NCBI GenBank assembly: GCA_003993805.1
Contig: RSEF01000020.1
Coordinates: 5,739,854 to 5,803,853, forward strand
DNA: 64,000 nt
Source of the DNA: Himantopus leucocephalus
Taxonomy: Eukaryota; Chordata; Aves; Charadriiformes; Recurvirostridae
Direction of reading: 5' to 3'
A program made the translations under genes and the position numbers. Positions 9,901-24,900 of this stretch are shown piece by piece (within the stretch, counting starts at the first letter, position 1; every line of letters starts with the position of its first letter). A model generated the notes under the pieces. It saw only the letters and a list, made by a program, of their open reading frames with translations, was not told the DNA's origin and did no database searches.

Positions 9901-12900
9901 CACTGTGCCACGACGGGCTGTGTAGACATTTCCTTGGTGGTCATCCGGGTGTGGATTTATAGGGAACATGGATGAGGTCATGGGCCTCCTGATGGTGGCA
10001 TGATGCTGTCCCCTGAGCATTGCTTACTGCAGCACACGCTTACAGTCATGGGAAAGCACAATATTGTCTCCTTCCCCCGAAGGTGACTGCGTCTGGCCTG
10101 ACGTATATTATAGGTGTTTGGGGGATGTTCTGTTCCAGCCATGTGGGCAGGAGTTGCAGGGGGCTGGTTATACATGACCCCTGCCAGCCACAGGGGAAGG
10201 ATATCTCTTTCTCTTATTTTGCTGTCAATTTACTTCCAAATAGAAGAGTCTGTCCCTGGAAAGCTTTCTGTCTAGGAGAGACTGTTTCCTTACTGCTTCT
10301 ATTTCATGCGAAGTTAATTCTAATGCAACATTTATTAATTCAAAAGCACTCTGTTCTCCAGGCTAAAAAAATTATCTTTACTCTGTCAGATTGCTGCATC
10401 AGGACAAGTTGTGAAATGCTGTAACTACTTTGCTTCAACATTTCTGTTTGACAGAATGTATGTGTCTGCTTTGTGTAGGGAAGAATTAAGTTTGATTGGA
10501 GTAGTTGTTTTGAGGAATAATTTATCTGTGCAATTATTTTCTGAAGCACTATCTACTCATATTTGAGTGACTTCAGTTAGATTAGAAATGTGAACATTTT
10601 AATTTAGGAAACGGTCTGCAAGTTGCTAGTTGGTTTTAGTGGGGCAGTGAGACCCGGCTCACACAGGCTCCTCAGCGCTGCCATCAACGAACTCCTCTCT
10701 TCCCCACAAACATCTGTCGTGAAGCACCCTTAGCGTATTTGAATAAGGATTTCTGGTCTTCTGCAGAACTGTTCAATGCAATTTGAATATCCGTCTATCC
10801 AAATGATGTTCCTTTGAGGTTTGGTTTTATTTTCTGGGAGAGGGCATGAAAACCGTGCTATGCTGTATGAGAACATGTGTCATGATAGGGATCCTGCAAT
10901 ACAAGTGATGCCTCAGTAGGTGCCATTGCTTAAATCATCTGCTGATGACATGCACAAATTAGGCACGCTCTGATTTCGCTGTCAAACTGTGCCTGCCTTG
11001 GGATCTGCATCTAAGTCATATCTTTGTCTTTGCTTTTGGAAAACAGCATGTGTGTGAAGGCTGGGAAGCCCTGGTACAGCCTAACTTCACATAGGAATTC
11101 AGCAAAGCTCTGCAGCCCTATCGTTTAACCAAATCCAGCCACAGTTAAATCACTGTGGCAGATAATGTTTCAGCTTTGTGCCATGGGAGTGTTATATCAC
11201 CTTTGTCCAATACACAAAGAACTTGTACAGCCTTGCAGAAGCCAGGCTAAAATGTTTGAGTGGTCAACGATTTGGAGAGTACAGCGTGTACAGAGGTAAA
11301 TGTCACATTTTTCTCAAAACTGTTTTATGACTAAGAGGAACTCGTGCTAATGTCTGCATGTCCTTATTCTTAGAAATGTGGAGGTAGAAGGGGTGCTGAG
11401 GAGTCCCTTGTGTCTGCTCCCCAAGTAACTAACCTAGTCCTAATTAGAAGGGTAGTTTACCCTAAAATTTACCTTAAATCTCCATGGAAATTAAGTGGAT
11501 TGCTATTGTCTTGCTCCCAGCAGCGTGGGAAGCAATTGATTGCTCCTTGTCTTCAGAGCAACTCTTCACCTTGCAGAACTGTTCTTCCCAGTGCCGATAA
11601 TCCCAAACCAGGAAATGACCGTAGTCAGGACCATCGCTGCCTGGCTTCCCTTCCCCTCCTTTTGCTTTTTGGACCAAAGAAGCCTGATTAAAGCTTTTGC
11701 GTAGAGCAGTTTTCCAAGCATGGTGTTGGCTTTGTTGCTGGACTTGGGGTCTTGCACGAGGAGCGGTGTGGACAGTGCTCTGGCTCCTAGCAGGGAGGAA
11801 TAACTGTCTCCTGCACTTTGTGTGCAGTATTCCTATAAATACACGCAGTGCTTTGCAGGAGCGTCCCCACTCCTGACTCACATTTTGGGGTATGATCCGT
11901 GCCACTTTCCAGATCATTCTCTGCAGGACTGCTGCTTGGCTACTTATTCCCTTTCTGGCATTTGTGCATTTAATTTTCTCAGTGTTCTGAAATTACTATT
12001 TTTTACATGTGCCTTTATTGAATTTCCTTGTATTGATTTTGAGAGGTGAGCTACCTTATCCCCTTGGTATCGCCCTGAATTCTATATCTATTGTTTAGCA
12101 AGACCCATGCTGCTGGGATGTTTGTGGGATTGGGAGGTGGGGTAAATGGCTGTTGATAAGGTGTTTTGTTCACCGGACTCCAGGTTTTGTGGATGATTTT
12201 GGCAGCTGGGGGAGATCCGCTGTAGCTGAGGATCCGTGGGTGAAGCGCAGCATCCTTGGAAACCTTTGCTTTCAATGCATCTGGAGTGGCCTGTTTTTTC
12301 AGGCACCTTCTTGTCGCCTCAATTTGCAACACTCAGTTCAAGGGACTGTTGAAGGGTCATTCACAGTTAGTAGCTAGAATAAAGATAATTGTGGATAATG
12401 GTACTTCACACTGGTGACAGATCTGATGTAAGAGTTTATAGTCTCCGTCCCCACAGCAGACATGATTGTGACCCTCTCTGGAGCTGACCATCCTCCTACA
12501 TGCAGCGGCTCAGCTGTTTGTGGGGTCAGACCTGCGGAAGGACCCACCTTGCCAAGGAAACGGCAGTGTCACCAATGGACAGGAGCGCGTGGGCACAGCC
12601 TGCCCCTTGCTCGGCCCCATGGGCAGTGTAGATGAGGCTGACAGTTTCCCAGTGGTGACAGTTTCCCAGTGGTGACAGTTTCCCAGTGGTGACAGTTTCC
12701 CAGTGGTGTGGGACTTTTGCCAGCTGCCCACCAGCAGTATGCGTATTTACAGTTAGCAGGGAATGTATCCTGCCACGTGGATGGAAAACATGTTAACTGT
12801 GTTGCAGCCAAGATGTCTAAGAAGATTAAGATATTTTTTTCTTGAAAATCCAGCTCCCTGTTTAGCACTTCGCAGCATCCTGGAAGGATTGTGTGGGTGG

Positions 12901-15900
12901 GTGATTTTTTCTTTTATTTTTACTATTTACCTTTCCTTTCTTGTATTTGCTGCGTGACATCACAGCACTAGTGAGAAATTAGGAAAATTTGATTCAAGAT
13001 TTTAAGGTTGCTGCTTTATATCCATATTTGGGTTGTAATCAGATTGTCAGGAAAATAAATGAGAAGGCTTTTCCTCTGTCTGACGCCTGTTAGAATTCCA
13101 GCTGTTGGAGTCGGTTTGTTTCTGGATGGTGGTACCATGACAAATCAGGCCCAGTAGCTTTCTTTGTCTCTTATGTTCAGGTCATGCTGCCATCCCTCTG
13201 GCTGAAGCCCTGCTGCCTGCCATGAAATCTCACCCGTGGCCTGTGGGATTAGAGCAGTTGCTCTGCAGCAGTTCCACAGAGCCCTTCCACCTTCGTAGTA
13301 GTTTAAGATAAAGGTGGATAGTGATCCAGACTAACTTTTGAGGCTCGACAGTATTCTGCTTCCCCCCAGTTCCCCCCAAATCAGAAGGAATTGTGGGAAT
13401 TGCTGTCACAATCCTGTGGTGTGATGGTGATTTTGGTGCATTTGTCAAAAAACCACACGGTTTTGTGTGTGTTGATCCCCGTACGTCTGCCTGTGTGAAT
13501 CGCATAGTCCATAGTGGCATCCTTTCCAGATTTGGGATTTTTATTTCAATGTAAGTAGACAGGAAAAGGTTAGGTAGTATTCCTAGATGTGCCTTGAGAA
13601 AAAACCAAGCTTTCTGCAATTAATATAGTTTTGACAAGAGCCTGTGCTTTTTTAAAATATTAAATATGCAAAGTTGGGCATTTTCAAAAATGCCTGGGAG
13701 TTTTGGTCTCTCGTATTTGTTGGAAGTGAATGGGATTTGGGGCTGTACCTGCCTTCAGCAGTTCAGATAATCGCCCTGCAAGCGTGGGGCTGAGACTGCC
13801 GCTTTCGTCGTGCGAAGCCAGCTCGAGCAGAGGAGCAGACTCTCCCTTGGATTCTGCAATTCAGATAAGTCGAGGAGGGAACATTGAAGATGCTGGTCTG
13901 GAAAGCAGGGCAAGCAATGCCGAAAGCAGGCGTGCAGGCCAGTGCTCAGCTTGGCAGACAGTGCTTATTAAATCAGGGTGATTTATGGAACTGCTTCTGT
14001 TAAAAGCTTCCTCGTGCACTTTAGAAAGCAGAGCTGCCAGATTGGTCAAAATCCAATACCCAGACAGTTTGAATTGGCTGCCGGCTGCAGTAATAACCGT
14101 GGCGAAACTCTAACAGCCGTTTCGTGCGGGCTTTGCAGGCTGCCACATCGTTGCTGCTTCGCAGAAAACAGACAGTGTCAAAATGTTACGCGGTATGAGG
14201 ACATTTCCATGGTAACGTTAGCATCCCATGACACCCGTTCTTGTACTGTGGTGTCAGTGCATGCTGTCATCGTTGCACTTTCTTCCTCCATCTGGGGCCA
14301 TTGGGAATGCCGTGGTACTGATCATATGGATTTCTTCAGTGACTGCTCGTAGTTATGGGGCAGAGGGTGGATGAGGTGCGCTCTGTGGGCTTTCGGCTGT
14401 CTTATATAAGGCAGAGATTCCCGCTTTTAGCATAGCGACTCTCACGTTATTAAAAGCACCTGTTTTTGCTTTCTGCTGTGCTAGTTTTTAGCTGCGTTTT
14501 CTCCCTGATCAGACAGCTCACTGCAATGGCAGTTTCGTACCTGGCATGAGAGGCACCCTCTCTCCTGTCTTGCAGCTCTTGGTCAGGCAGCCTCCAGGTC
14601 GCTCAATTCGTGAAGACACTCCAGTCTTGTTTCGGGTCCAATCCTTTCAGCCTGGAGAATGCTTAGCGCTGATGTTTGCCTACAGCCGGACACTGCTGAC
14701 CATAGGGCTGGTTTTGGACAGCAGCCTGCGGTCTTTGGGTAGAGCTTCATCCATGGCTATCTCCTATTTTCATTCGTGTCTTGATCAATGGTTTTGGCCT
14801 ACAAATATTTCAATATTTTATATTGCAGTAACAGCGCCCGCTAGGATTCTCAGTATTGCCCCTGTATTTTTCCCCCTTTTCTGTCTATTTCTGTATTTCC
14901 ACTAGGTGATGTTTTCCAAATAGCATCATGGGGTTTTTTTCACTGTGCAAGCAACACATGTTTATTGGCTCCTTTCCATTGACATAGAGAAAGCTGTTCT
15001 CAATATTTTATTGATAAGCTAGAGCTTTAGCAAGAAATAATGAAGGTAAAGATGTTTTCTGTTTGGCAGCCCGTGGCCCTTCCACCACTGCACATTTTTC
15101 ACTTCTGCCTGGTGCTTTGTAAGAACAGTAGAGAGAGCTTGGTTTTGTTACTGTGCGTGCACAGGTTCTGAAAATTGCTTGAGTAAAGAGACAGTCATTA
15201 AACTAACAACTTGTCTACCCAACGTGCATAAGCTATGGATGTGCAGACTAGATATGTGGGTGCACAGCAAGGCTATTTCTCACACAACAGTGCTGTAGCA
15301 TAAAGGGTCATGTATGATAAAACTCAGGCTTGTGATTTTAACATCTGGTCTAAAGTATTTCACTTGAAGGGACTGAGAGGGTAAGTGGGAGACTTGAGAA
15401 AGTACAGGTTGAGAATAGGGGAAGGAGCAGAACTTGACTTTTGATCATATCTGTTCCTCAGAACCCACTTCTGGACTGTTTCACAAGAACAATTCTCAGC
15501 TCTCCCGTTTTGCCCAAGGCTCTGCTTTGAGCCATGCCAGAGTCCCAAATTATCTTCCTATAAACTTGCTTTTCATCTGTTTCCACTGAATTCCTAGTTT
15601 CTGCCTAGTAACAGGAGTAGGTCTGTTCCTGTGACCTGTCTGCTCTGTGTCTGCAGAAATGCTCTTACTGCTCCTGGACAGGAGGCGGCTATTACGTCCT
15701 AAACTCAGTTTTTCCCAAGAACCAACCCAAGCCAAGTGCCTCTAAACCTGGCATCATTTTGGCCCTGTTTCACTATTTTTCTATTTCTGTCTTAGAACTG
15801 CCTGGCTTACCTACTAGAGAGCTCTATGAAATATCGCATGGTCGGTTGAGGCAAAATTTGGCTTGCTGCTCTAGGAATAATACCAGGCAAATTATCCACA

Positions 15901-18900
15901 GTCCGTTTTAGTTGGTGAATTTGACTCTCTGTTTTCACAGTCTGTTCACTGCAGCCATCTGCTGCAGAGAGACAGCAAGCTTGTAGGACAGATTGACTGT
16001 GAAAATCAGGAAGTCTTATTTCAGGCCATAATTTCGTTTAATTTCCTGAAATCTAGAAAACTGTTTATTCCCTTAAACACCTTTCCCCTAGAACCCTAAG
16101 ACTGTGTTTCCAAAGATCACCTGCACAGGTATTAACTGCATGAAAAAATGTTGGGGGGAAGTAAATCCTGAAGGCATGACAACATGATGACCTGAAAATG
16201 TTTCACTGATCAAAACGTTCATTAATAATTTCCAAGGCTTCTGTGAGTTTTGCTAAGAATGTGCTTTTATGTATGGGTTGACCAATACAAAAGCGTTGTG
16301 CTAGTGTCAGTCATGCAGATTAAAGCAGCATTTGGCCTCTGATATTCAGTAGATGGTTTGAAAACTGGATTTTCCCTGCTCTAATGCTGAACTACTATGT
16401 CAGGAAAGGTTCTCAGCCTTTTATTTCAGTTTGGGGGGGGGTTAAAAAAGCTTAACATCTTGATATGAGTACATCTTACAAGGTTTAGACATTGTAAAAG
16501 ATTTAGTGACCTGCTCTCTTAAGCTCTTATAGTCATCAGATTCGACAGGAAATTGCAGTCAAAAGTGAACATTTTAAAACTCGCTGATCTAAGTGGTCTA
16601 ATAGCTGACCTGTTTTTCCCCTTGATATACCTGTGCTTACCTCTTCAGACCTGCAGGTGTTCAGTCCACTAAGACTGCAGTGCAGAAAGGCGAAAAGAGC
16701 TGCAAAACTAGGACAGACTTGGATTATATTTAACAATGTTCTATTTTGACTTGACAACCAGCTATCGAACACCTACAAGTTTGCAACTGTGATTCACTCG
16801 GAAGCTGACATAACTGATGTCACGTTGTATTAAGAGCTACAGAATTGTAACTGCTTTTAGCAATGAGATTCATTAACAGCCTCTACAAACACACTGACAA
16901 TCGGTTGAAAACCTGAAAATATTAGGTGTATGTAAAAATGGATTATGCTGTAAAGGAACCTCCCCGTGCTGCCAAATGTGTTTACAGCAAGTTCTTGCGG
17001 GTGTTATGCATAATGATTCCTCTTCATCACTTTCGGGACGTCTTACTGATAGCAAAAGGTGTTTGAGCCATACTCTAAATTAATTAGGAGCTGCTGATCT
17101 AATGGGGTTACATGATGTGAGTGTATTTGGGAGTTACTTGTATCCACAGTGTTTTTGTTGGCAAGTGGAAGCTGTCCAACCAATTCCTGCATAGGACTGA
17201 TGTTGTTTTGGGAGGAGTTTGGTCCTTCACTTGTTTTAGTTGAACGTTCTGGCTTCAACAGAAGTGTTGTTGTGACAAACCATGCCTAGAGAGTACTCTC
17301 CAAGCTGTACTAAGCGCATTGAGTTCAGCTCCCCTTTGAGCTTTGCACGCTCTTCCCGGTGTGGGCTGCTAGCCACCTCTGAGGAGGTTGGCGCGGAGGA
17401 GGTGGAAGTGTTCGTTGCTTCCTACCATGTTCTTTGAAGGTACTGAATTAGTAGCTAATAATGGTGACATATAACTGATCCTCACCAGCATCTGTTAACT
17501 GTCCTCTGGGGTGAATGAGTCAGTTACTCTTCCAGGCCCTTAGTAAAGTCATCTCTGCGTTACATACTTGCGGTTTTAATGTTTGCATCACTGGCACGAT
17601 AGGTCAAGACATTGTTGTAGAAGTGAAATGAAAACTGAGATTCAAGAGAGGAAGTGTTCAGGATGGCGCTGGCTTGATGTTGTGTAGTCAGACTTGTTGC
17701 TGGGAGTAAATCTGTGGACGTGTACATTTGGGCTGAGATTTCTTATGCTCTGGGTACCTCTGAGAGCTAGTCCATTGCTCCTGACAGCAGTCAGTCATCC
17801 ACTTGCTTCGCTTCCACCTTTACCTTCTTTCTCTTACATACATCACACTGCCTCTTCTCTTCCTTTTGGCCATGAATAACTCAGTTGTGTTTAAGTTTTC
17901 AGGTGATGTCTGCTCTGTCTCATTTGTCTATCACCCGTTTTTGGCATCTGTCATTTGGATGTGACTTTGCTTTTGCTGACCTGCGACTCATGTGCTGACT
18001 TCTGGAGATGGAGAGTCTCCTGAGACCGGCAGGAACAGTTGGCTCAGGACGCAGCAAAATTGCAAATAACAGTCCTTTGAAAACAGCACTGTCCGGCAAG
18101 GGAGCAAAATTCCTTATTTTGAGTAGATGGAATTCCTAGGCATTTTTCCCCTTTCTCATTGTTCTTTTTTTACAGGGTTAGAAACCTTGTTTTCAAGTAC
18201 ACCACCAAATGGCCATTCACCCTTTCTGCCCTAGAGTTGTAAGTAGCTGTCCAGATAATTAAGTACAGTTGACCATCTTCCAGTAACACTGTTTATATTT
18301 TAAATGTCGCAATAGCAAACGATTCATTGGGCATATAACACAGCAAGCCATCAAACCACCTCTGGCTCAACGTGTCTGTGTTGAAACAGCCTATGACAGT
18401 GCAGGAGTGTAATTAGCAAGACACATAGAATGGGATTGAAAAAAGACGTGAAAATAAGCAGAAGGATTTGAAAAGGATTAGGAGAGTAAATGACAAACCA
18501 GTAGTTAAATGGTGCATGATTAATGACTGTAGAAGTAACAGGTTGACTAAATATTGTGACTCTGTAATGGCTGCCCCAAAGTAATAGAAAATAGTTTGTT
18601 CAGAAGACAGCAGAAATGGATTTATATTGACACATATGCCGACTCCAGGTTTAGACCTGTTTCTTAGACTTGGCTTAGGTCAAGGTGAGCATCCCCTGAG
18701 ATGCTTTCCTGGTTGACTTGATGACCTGAGATTCATCTTCCATCTTTAATACTAATGATCAGCATCAAAACACCAGGTACCACACTGAAATGCTGCAAGA
18801 TAGCTTATTCCTCTTCTGAGCCATGGTACAGGTAGGAGTATCAAAACTCTCTGGAGTCACATAGGGAATTGACGGCTCTTTGATATTAAAGGAAATTATG

Positions 18901-21900
18901 TCAGTACTGGAACTGTTTTTCTTAGTGCTACAAAACTGCTTTGTGTATGCAAAAAGACTCTGAAGAAGGTGCAACTTCCACATGCTTAGTGGAGGAAGTA
19001 GGAGTTGCCCTCGGCAACGTGGAGTTGCTGGGTGTCACTCTTTGTCTTAATACTGACTTTTCATGTATTTTGTATAATGCCTGATCTGGGACTGGATTTT
19101 ATCTCTGGTTTCTTATCACTGCATCTTAAATTCTAATTTTCAAGGAGGTACTGAACTCTGCCATGTGTTTAGTAAATATACTGTTGAGGACTTTGAGCAA
19201 CCTCTGAATTTTCTCTTTTCTTTAGTATCTGTGTGTCTCTGCTGTTCTAGGATCGGTGTTTGCATTGTTCCTAGCCATGCTTTGCTTTCAGACGGGCCTA
19301 CAGCCATTCTCAGATCTGCTCTCTTGTGTCTTAGAGGAAACAAAGTTGTATATTAATGTGTTTTAAAGTTCAAGATTTGTCTCAAACTGATAAAAGCCAA
19401 GAGAATTGAAAACGCCATCCTAATACTGAGATACTTTGACCAAAGGTGACATAATTTTTCCATTGGGAGCATTGAGGCAGAGCTGCAGGATAGGGGAATT
19501 TTGAATGCAGCTGAGTGTGTGGTTTTGGCTGTAGTGAAGAACATTTGCTGTTAATATTGCAGCATGGAGCCCCGGTGAAATTATTCTGTAACCTTTGATG
19601 GGTGGTGTGTGTGCTTCCCAGAGGGGAGGGAGCTCTGGGGGCATCTGCTGTCTGGTCCTCGCTGGGAAGGACACAGCCGACATTGGAGGAAGCAGTTTCT
19701 CTGCTCTTCCTTTTTTTTAAACAAACTCTTGTTACTGTCAAAAGTAACATTTTTCCTGTTACTGCTTATTTATGACAACAGAGTTGGACATAAGTAATGG
19801 TATGTAATTGTTACAAGTTTCTTGTTTGTTCAGCAGGAGCAGGCTCCGTGTCTGTTTCCTTGCAGGGCGAGCAATTCCCCACCAGTTTCTTTGGGGTTTT
19901 TATATTGTGCTGGGAGAGAAAAGAAAAACTTTTTCAAAGGGGTGAATCTGACTGTAAAATCACAGAAACTGGAATAATGTGTGAGTGGGAAGGGGACAGA
20001 TTTAGGACTCTAAACTGTTTTTGACTCATTTTTGGAAGTCTGCATTTCAATTGGTGCTCCTCCCCGCCTTTTAAGAACTGTTGCAGGCACAGCTGAACTG
20101 ATTACACCTCTCCTTCCCAGACACCCATGCCAGGGCTCTGCCGGCTCCTGCCATCACCCGCGGGATTTCGATGTGCAGGCTGCAGTCTGGGCATAGCTGG
20201 AGCATCCCTCCTCACTGGTCCCCTGGCTCGTGCTTCTTCTGGCAGTAAGAGGCTGAAACGGGCGTTTCCTTTGGTGGGGGCACTAATTCAAATCTCTCTT
20301 CGGTCCATGGGTGCCAATTTTTGTGAATCATTGGGAATGTGTTACCTCTGAAACCTGACTTCTCTGTCTAGTTCAAAGGTTCAGAAGTTATGAAGGACGG
20401 AAAAAGAGGAGAGGCAAGTCTTGTTTCCAGAGGCAGCTCCGTTGAAAAGGTTATCTCCGCTCTGGGGAGAGGGAAACTACTGCTCCTGGGCTGTGTGCTT
20501 AGAGCGAGGGGCGGATTATCAAAGGTATTTAGCCACCTAAAGAGTCCCCAGAGCTTTAAAGAGTGCTTAATCAGCCAATTCCCACCAATCCGGTATCTGT
20601 TCACGTTGTCAAAAGGCTGAACGCCTTTAAGAATTTGGCCTTGAACGGCAGGTGCACACCTTTCTGCGGGGCACGAGGGGCTGGGGGCAGATTGAGCCCT
20701 CCTCGCTCACATGGTGGGAATCCTGCAAAGTCTCCTGGAGGCTGTGGACCTCAGAGAGCTCCAGACCTTTCACGGAGTCAGAGGCCTGGGGTGTGAAGTG
20801 TAAATAATCTGAAGCTGCGGTAAATGAGTAGCTCTCAATAAAATGTCTGCAGTGACTTTCATCTTGTCAGTGAAGTCGTTTATTGGAGGTGTGTATTAGG
20901 AATCTGGTAATCTTCAAAGATAAAACCATCTATATAAAATGTATCAGTATGAAACATACTCTGTCGCTGTGGGACAAATGACTATGAGAAATGGATTTAT
21001 ATTATACACTGCTTTATAATTGGGATCTTTGAATGTAGTTCTGTGTTTGTTGGGCACAAATGTGGAAGAAAAAAGATTTTATTTAATGCAACTGCTGTTT
21101 TATTTATAATGCTTTCAATAAGAAAATCTTTCCATTGTAGTATAACCGTCTGTGCAGGGTGCTTTTGATTTTAGCAGGTAGGATTTAGAAGAGTTTGGTT
21201 CTCTCCTGGATACATATGCCCGTGCTGCATTGCAATGGGAGTTAATGGGAATAGCCAGCTGTGAAAGGAGAAGAATAGATCCCAAAGACTAGATCTTATA
21301 CAAGAAATGTCAGCTGACTTTTATGCAGGGCTAGTCGTATAAATTGAGTTTGGATAGAAAAGAGATCAGTAAATGGGTTACCGTCATCTGCCCATCATCT
21401 GCTGGGCATCAGGGGTTAATCAGCAAGTGATTAAGTAATTGGCAAGTGAGAGTCCTTGAGTGAGACTTGTGAATTATTACTAGTTTTATCTTCTCATGTC
21501 CTGGCTTACCTACAGAGGAGGTCACACAGTGTTACAGGTGAGCTTTCGCTCCCCGTTTTGAGCAAATTCCCTGCTGATCTGGGATGTTCTAGGCAGTGGA
21601 TGGCATACAGTAAAAACGAACTGATAGGACCACAGTTCTACCAGATCAGAAGGAGGAGCTCCAACCTCCTGTGGTGAAACCAGGTTTTAAGGCTACACTT
21701 GGAAAGTACAGAAATGCCACAAATGCCCTAGCACCCTAGCTGGGTGTCAGGGAAGTGACACCACTGCCTTTGCAAGAACAGGGTGACACTGCTCCACAGC
21801 CTCTTCAGGCTTAGCCCAGCACGACCCACTGCTTAGTGCTTCAGGGGTGGATCCACCTCTTGGCTCCAGTGGAGTGAAGATGGGGAAATGGTCATATAAA

Positions 21901-24900
21901 CGTATCCAAAGTCATTGCAAAGGGATAGTACTTCATTGAGAAGGTCGCTGCCACTGCTTGTTGTGTTTTAACGGAGAGATGAGATGGTGTTTCCTCTTTG
22001 AGATTTCCACTGGACTGGCAGTCTACAGCGTGTCAGTAAAACTGTTCTGAGGGAAATCAGGCTGTGTTCAGTAGCTTCCAGCTTATGGAGTTTAGTTTTG
22101 TCTCTGAGCACTAAATTGCTTTGAGTTCAATAATTCATCTCCCTCCAACTGCTTTATTGTCATTTGATTTATTAATGAGTTGGTTTGGACAGCTGTCCTA
22201 ATGTTTTATCACAGCAAAGTGAAACCAAGGGTTGGACTAAGCACAGATTGCAAATGTGAGCGCATCTTGTGAACAACACACCATTTCCCTGTAGCTGCTC
22301 CTGGAGGGACAGCATGGTTAGATAGGGCATGCAAGACCTGGAGCTCCTAAACGCTAACCTTGTTTTGTCCATCAGTGTCCCTCCCCAACACTCATTGTCT
22401 CTCTCTTGCTGCAGAAGAACTTCATATCATGCTTCCTTTTTTTCAGAAGTGGATTGTGATGGTTAATTAGATAATGCTTGCAGAGCAGCATACAAAACCT
22501 GCCAAGGGTTACTGTCCTCGCTGGTATTATTAGAGCTGGAGGAAGACTGCCAGAAGGTATTGATTACTTGGTAAAAATAAACCCTTCAAACTTCTTTGGT
22601 CTTTATTCATTACGGCTTTTTATCTCTGCATCCTGCAAACATTTCAGAGGGTGGATTTGTTTGCCAGAAGATCAAAACAAAATGTTGACAACTACTGGTG
22701 CCAATTTGTAGCCTCCTGTGTGGGCGACATCAGAGGAATTTGTGCAGTGCTCTGGAAAGTCTTTCTAGGCTTTAAATCCACTTGGATCCTGAAACCGTTG
22801 TGTTGAGCAAAGCATCCAAGGGGCCAGGTAGGGATAGCAGATCGAGTATCAAAAATAAGGAGAGAATCTCTTTGGGGCTTGTGAAACTGTGTTGTGTATA
22901 GAAGCTTGTATATGCCTCCTAAAGTTGACATTTTGATTTGTTTAGTGAAGTTTGTTGATTAGTTGAGTACAAGCTGAGTCTTGCAGCGTGTAGTGGGTGC
23001 TGTTGAGAGAGCTGTGGCTGAGTGGTGGGAAGGGCTTGCTGCCTTCTGTGTTTTCTAGTTCATCTCACAGTGATGGTTTACAGCTTCTCTTATACCTCAC
23101 GGTGGAAAACAAAATGTCACACTTTGAATTCATTAAGCAGCTGTGCAAAGGAGGGGGGACTGTTGAAAGGGAAAGCTGTTTTACACAACAGTAAAATACA
23201 GGGGGGAAAGTTACATATCTGTAGCAGAAAATACATGAAAAAGGCAAACATTGTGTAACATTCAGAAGGGCCGAGTCATGCTTGGTAGAGTGACACTTCT
23301 AAGGAGAATGGATAAAACAGGAGGACACTTCGAGCAGGAATATGGCTTACAGGATACCAGAAGGATGTCATGGGTCCAGAGGACTAAAATTTAGTAGTGA
23401 CTTCAAAATCAAGTGCGGCCTTATGGTTTCTCTGATTGAAACGTGCAGTCAGAGCAGAAGCAAAACATAATGTCTTTCTCCAAATTAGGCCAAGAACAAA
23501 GCACTGACCTCCAAACATCTGCACATGTTATGACCTAGAAATTGCTTCAGCAGGGAGACTAAAGCCAGGCTTCAGTGGAGACTGCAAAGTGCTTTCTCTG
23601 CATGTGTCAGACTCGCAAATGGATTCACTTTGGTTATCACAAGTCCCCTTTGTGTTTGTTTCCAACCATTAAGCTTCTTCCAATGAATAGCTGGGTAAAT
23701 AGGAAGTTTTTAAGCAAATATTGATGACTGCACTTAGCGAGAGTCATCCGGCAGTCTAAGAACTGACCTGTTTGGAGCAAAGGGCACATCTCGTCAAAGC
23801 CACCCATTAGTGCTTGAAGGTCCTGTGCTGGCCTGGCATGCCAACCTGCTTGCTCAGGAGCAGAGCACCTTCCAGGTGCACTGACCAATGTTACTCTTTG
23901 GTAGTCTTGAATGAGTACCAGCTTCTTTTCTTTTAAAACTCTGGACGATTCATAAGCAAAGAAAGGGTGGGAACCATCAGCAGATGCTATAAACTCATTC
24001 CCCCAGTACTGGTTGCTCAGATTTCTTCTAGAAATAAGTAAGGCGTGAGCAAGTCTTCTAGCTGCCTGCTGCACAAAGTATGGGTGAAACAGGTTAAAAA
24101 AAAAAAAAAAAAAAGGAAATTTTAAATCCNGCTGTGTAGGTATTGCAGCATCGTCCCTGATGGCCCAGGCACATGTGGAGTTAGACATGAGCATGTTGAG
24201 TGAGAGTGGAGGAGCAGATGCTCTACAGGAGGACAGGGCCTGCCCTGGTGGGCTGGGCATATACGGAGCAGGGAGACCCCGCAGGACATCCAGTGGACCT
24301 ATTGCACAAGCTATAGAGGATGGAAACTTGGAAGCAGCTTAGGAGGTAAATGGGAGACTACTGAGGTCTGAGGACTGTGATCTCACTTCTCTGTGTTGTG
24401 GCAAAATGGAAGGAGTAAGAGGGTTTTTGTCTGTAAAAGTGTCTGGAGAAAGTCAGGGAGGTGGTAAGAGAGTCTGACACCATGGAGGAAACCCGTGAGG
24501 GAGATGAGTGCTGGGACGAGGCATCAGCCTGACCTCCTGATCACCAGCAGTATGGGCTTACCACCCTCCCTGTGTAATGCACAGCTAAATGGGAGATGGT
24601 GAAACCTGAAAGCAGAAGCATGGCTTCTTCCTAGAGAGCCCTACTTCTGCCAGCCGTGAGTTTGGCCTCTTTTATGAGTGCCCACCTCGTAACCCTGCAA
24701 GTAGTAGCTGCTCAGATTTATTGGGACGCTTCTTCAGGATGCTGGTCCAGCCTCCACTTACTCCTGCCTTGGGGACTTCCTCTGATCCTGACTTTTTTTC
24801 CTCATTAATTTTGTCCAGTTGCTTTTTGAACCCTTATTAATGTCCAGCACCACCACAAAGTCCTGCAGTGAGGAGATATCCACCCCTTGGCAGGGAGCAG

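Noticed and set aside
18086..18110. Possible REST/RE1 silencer, expected in a neuronal gene.
   Set aside because: Only one half resembles the motif (CACTGTCCGG); the second half is absent.
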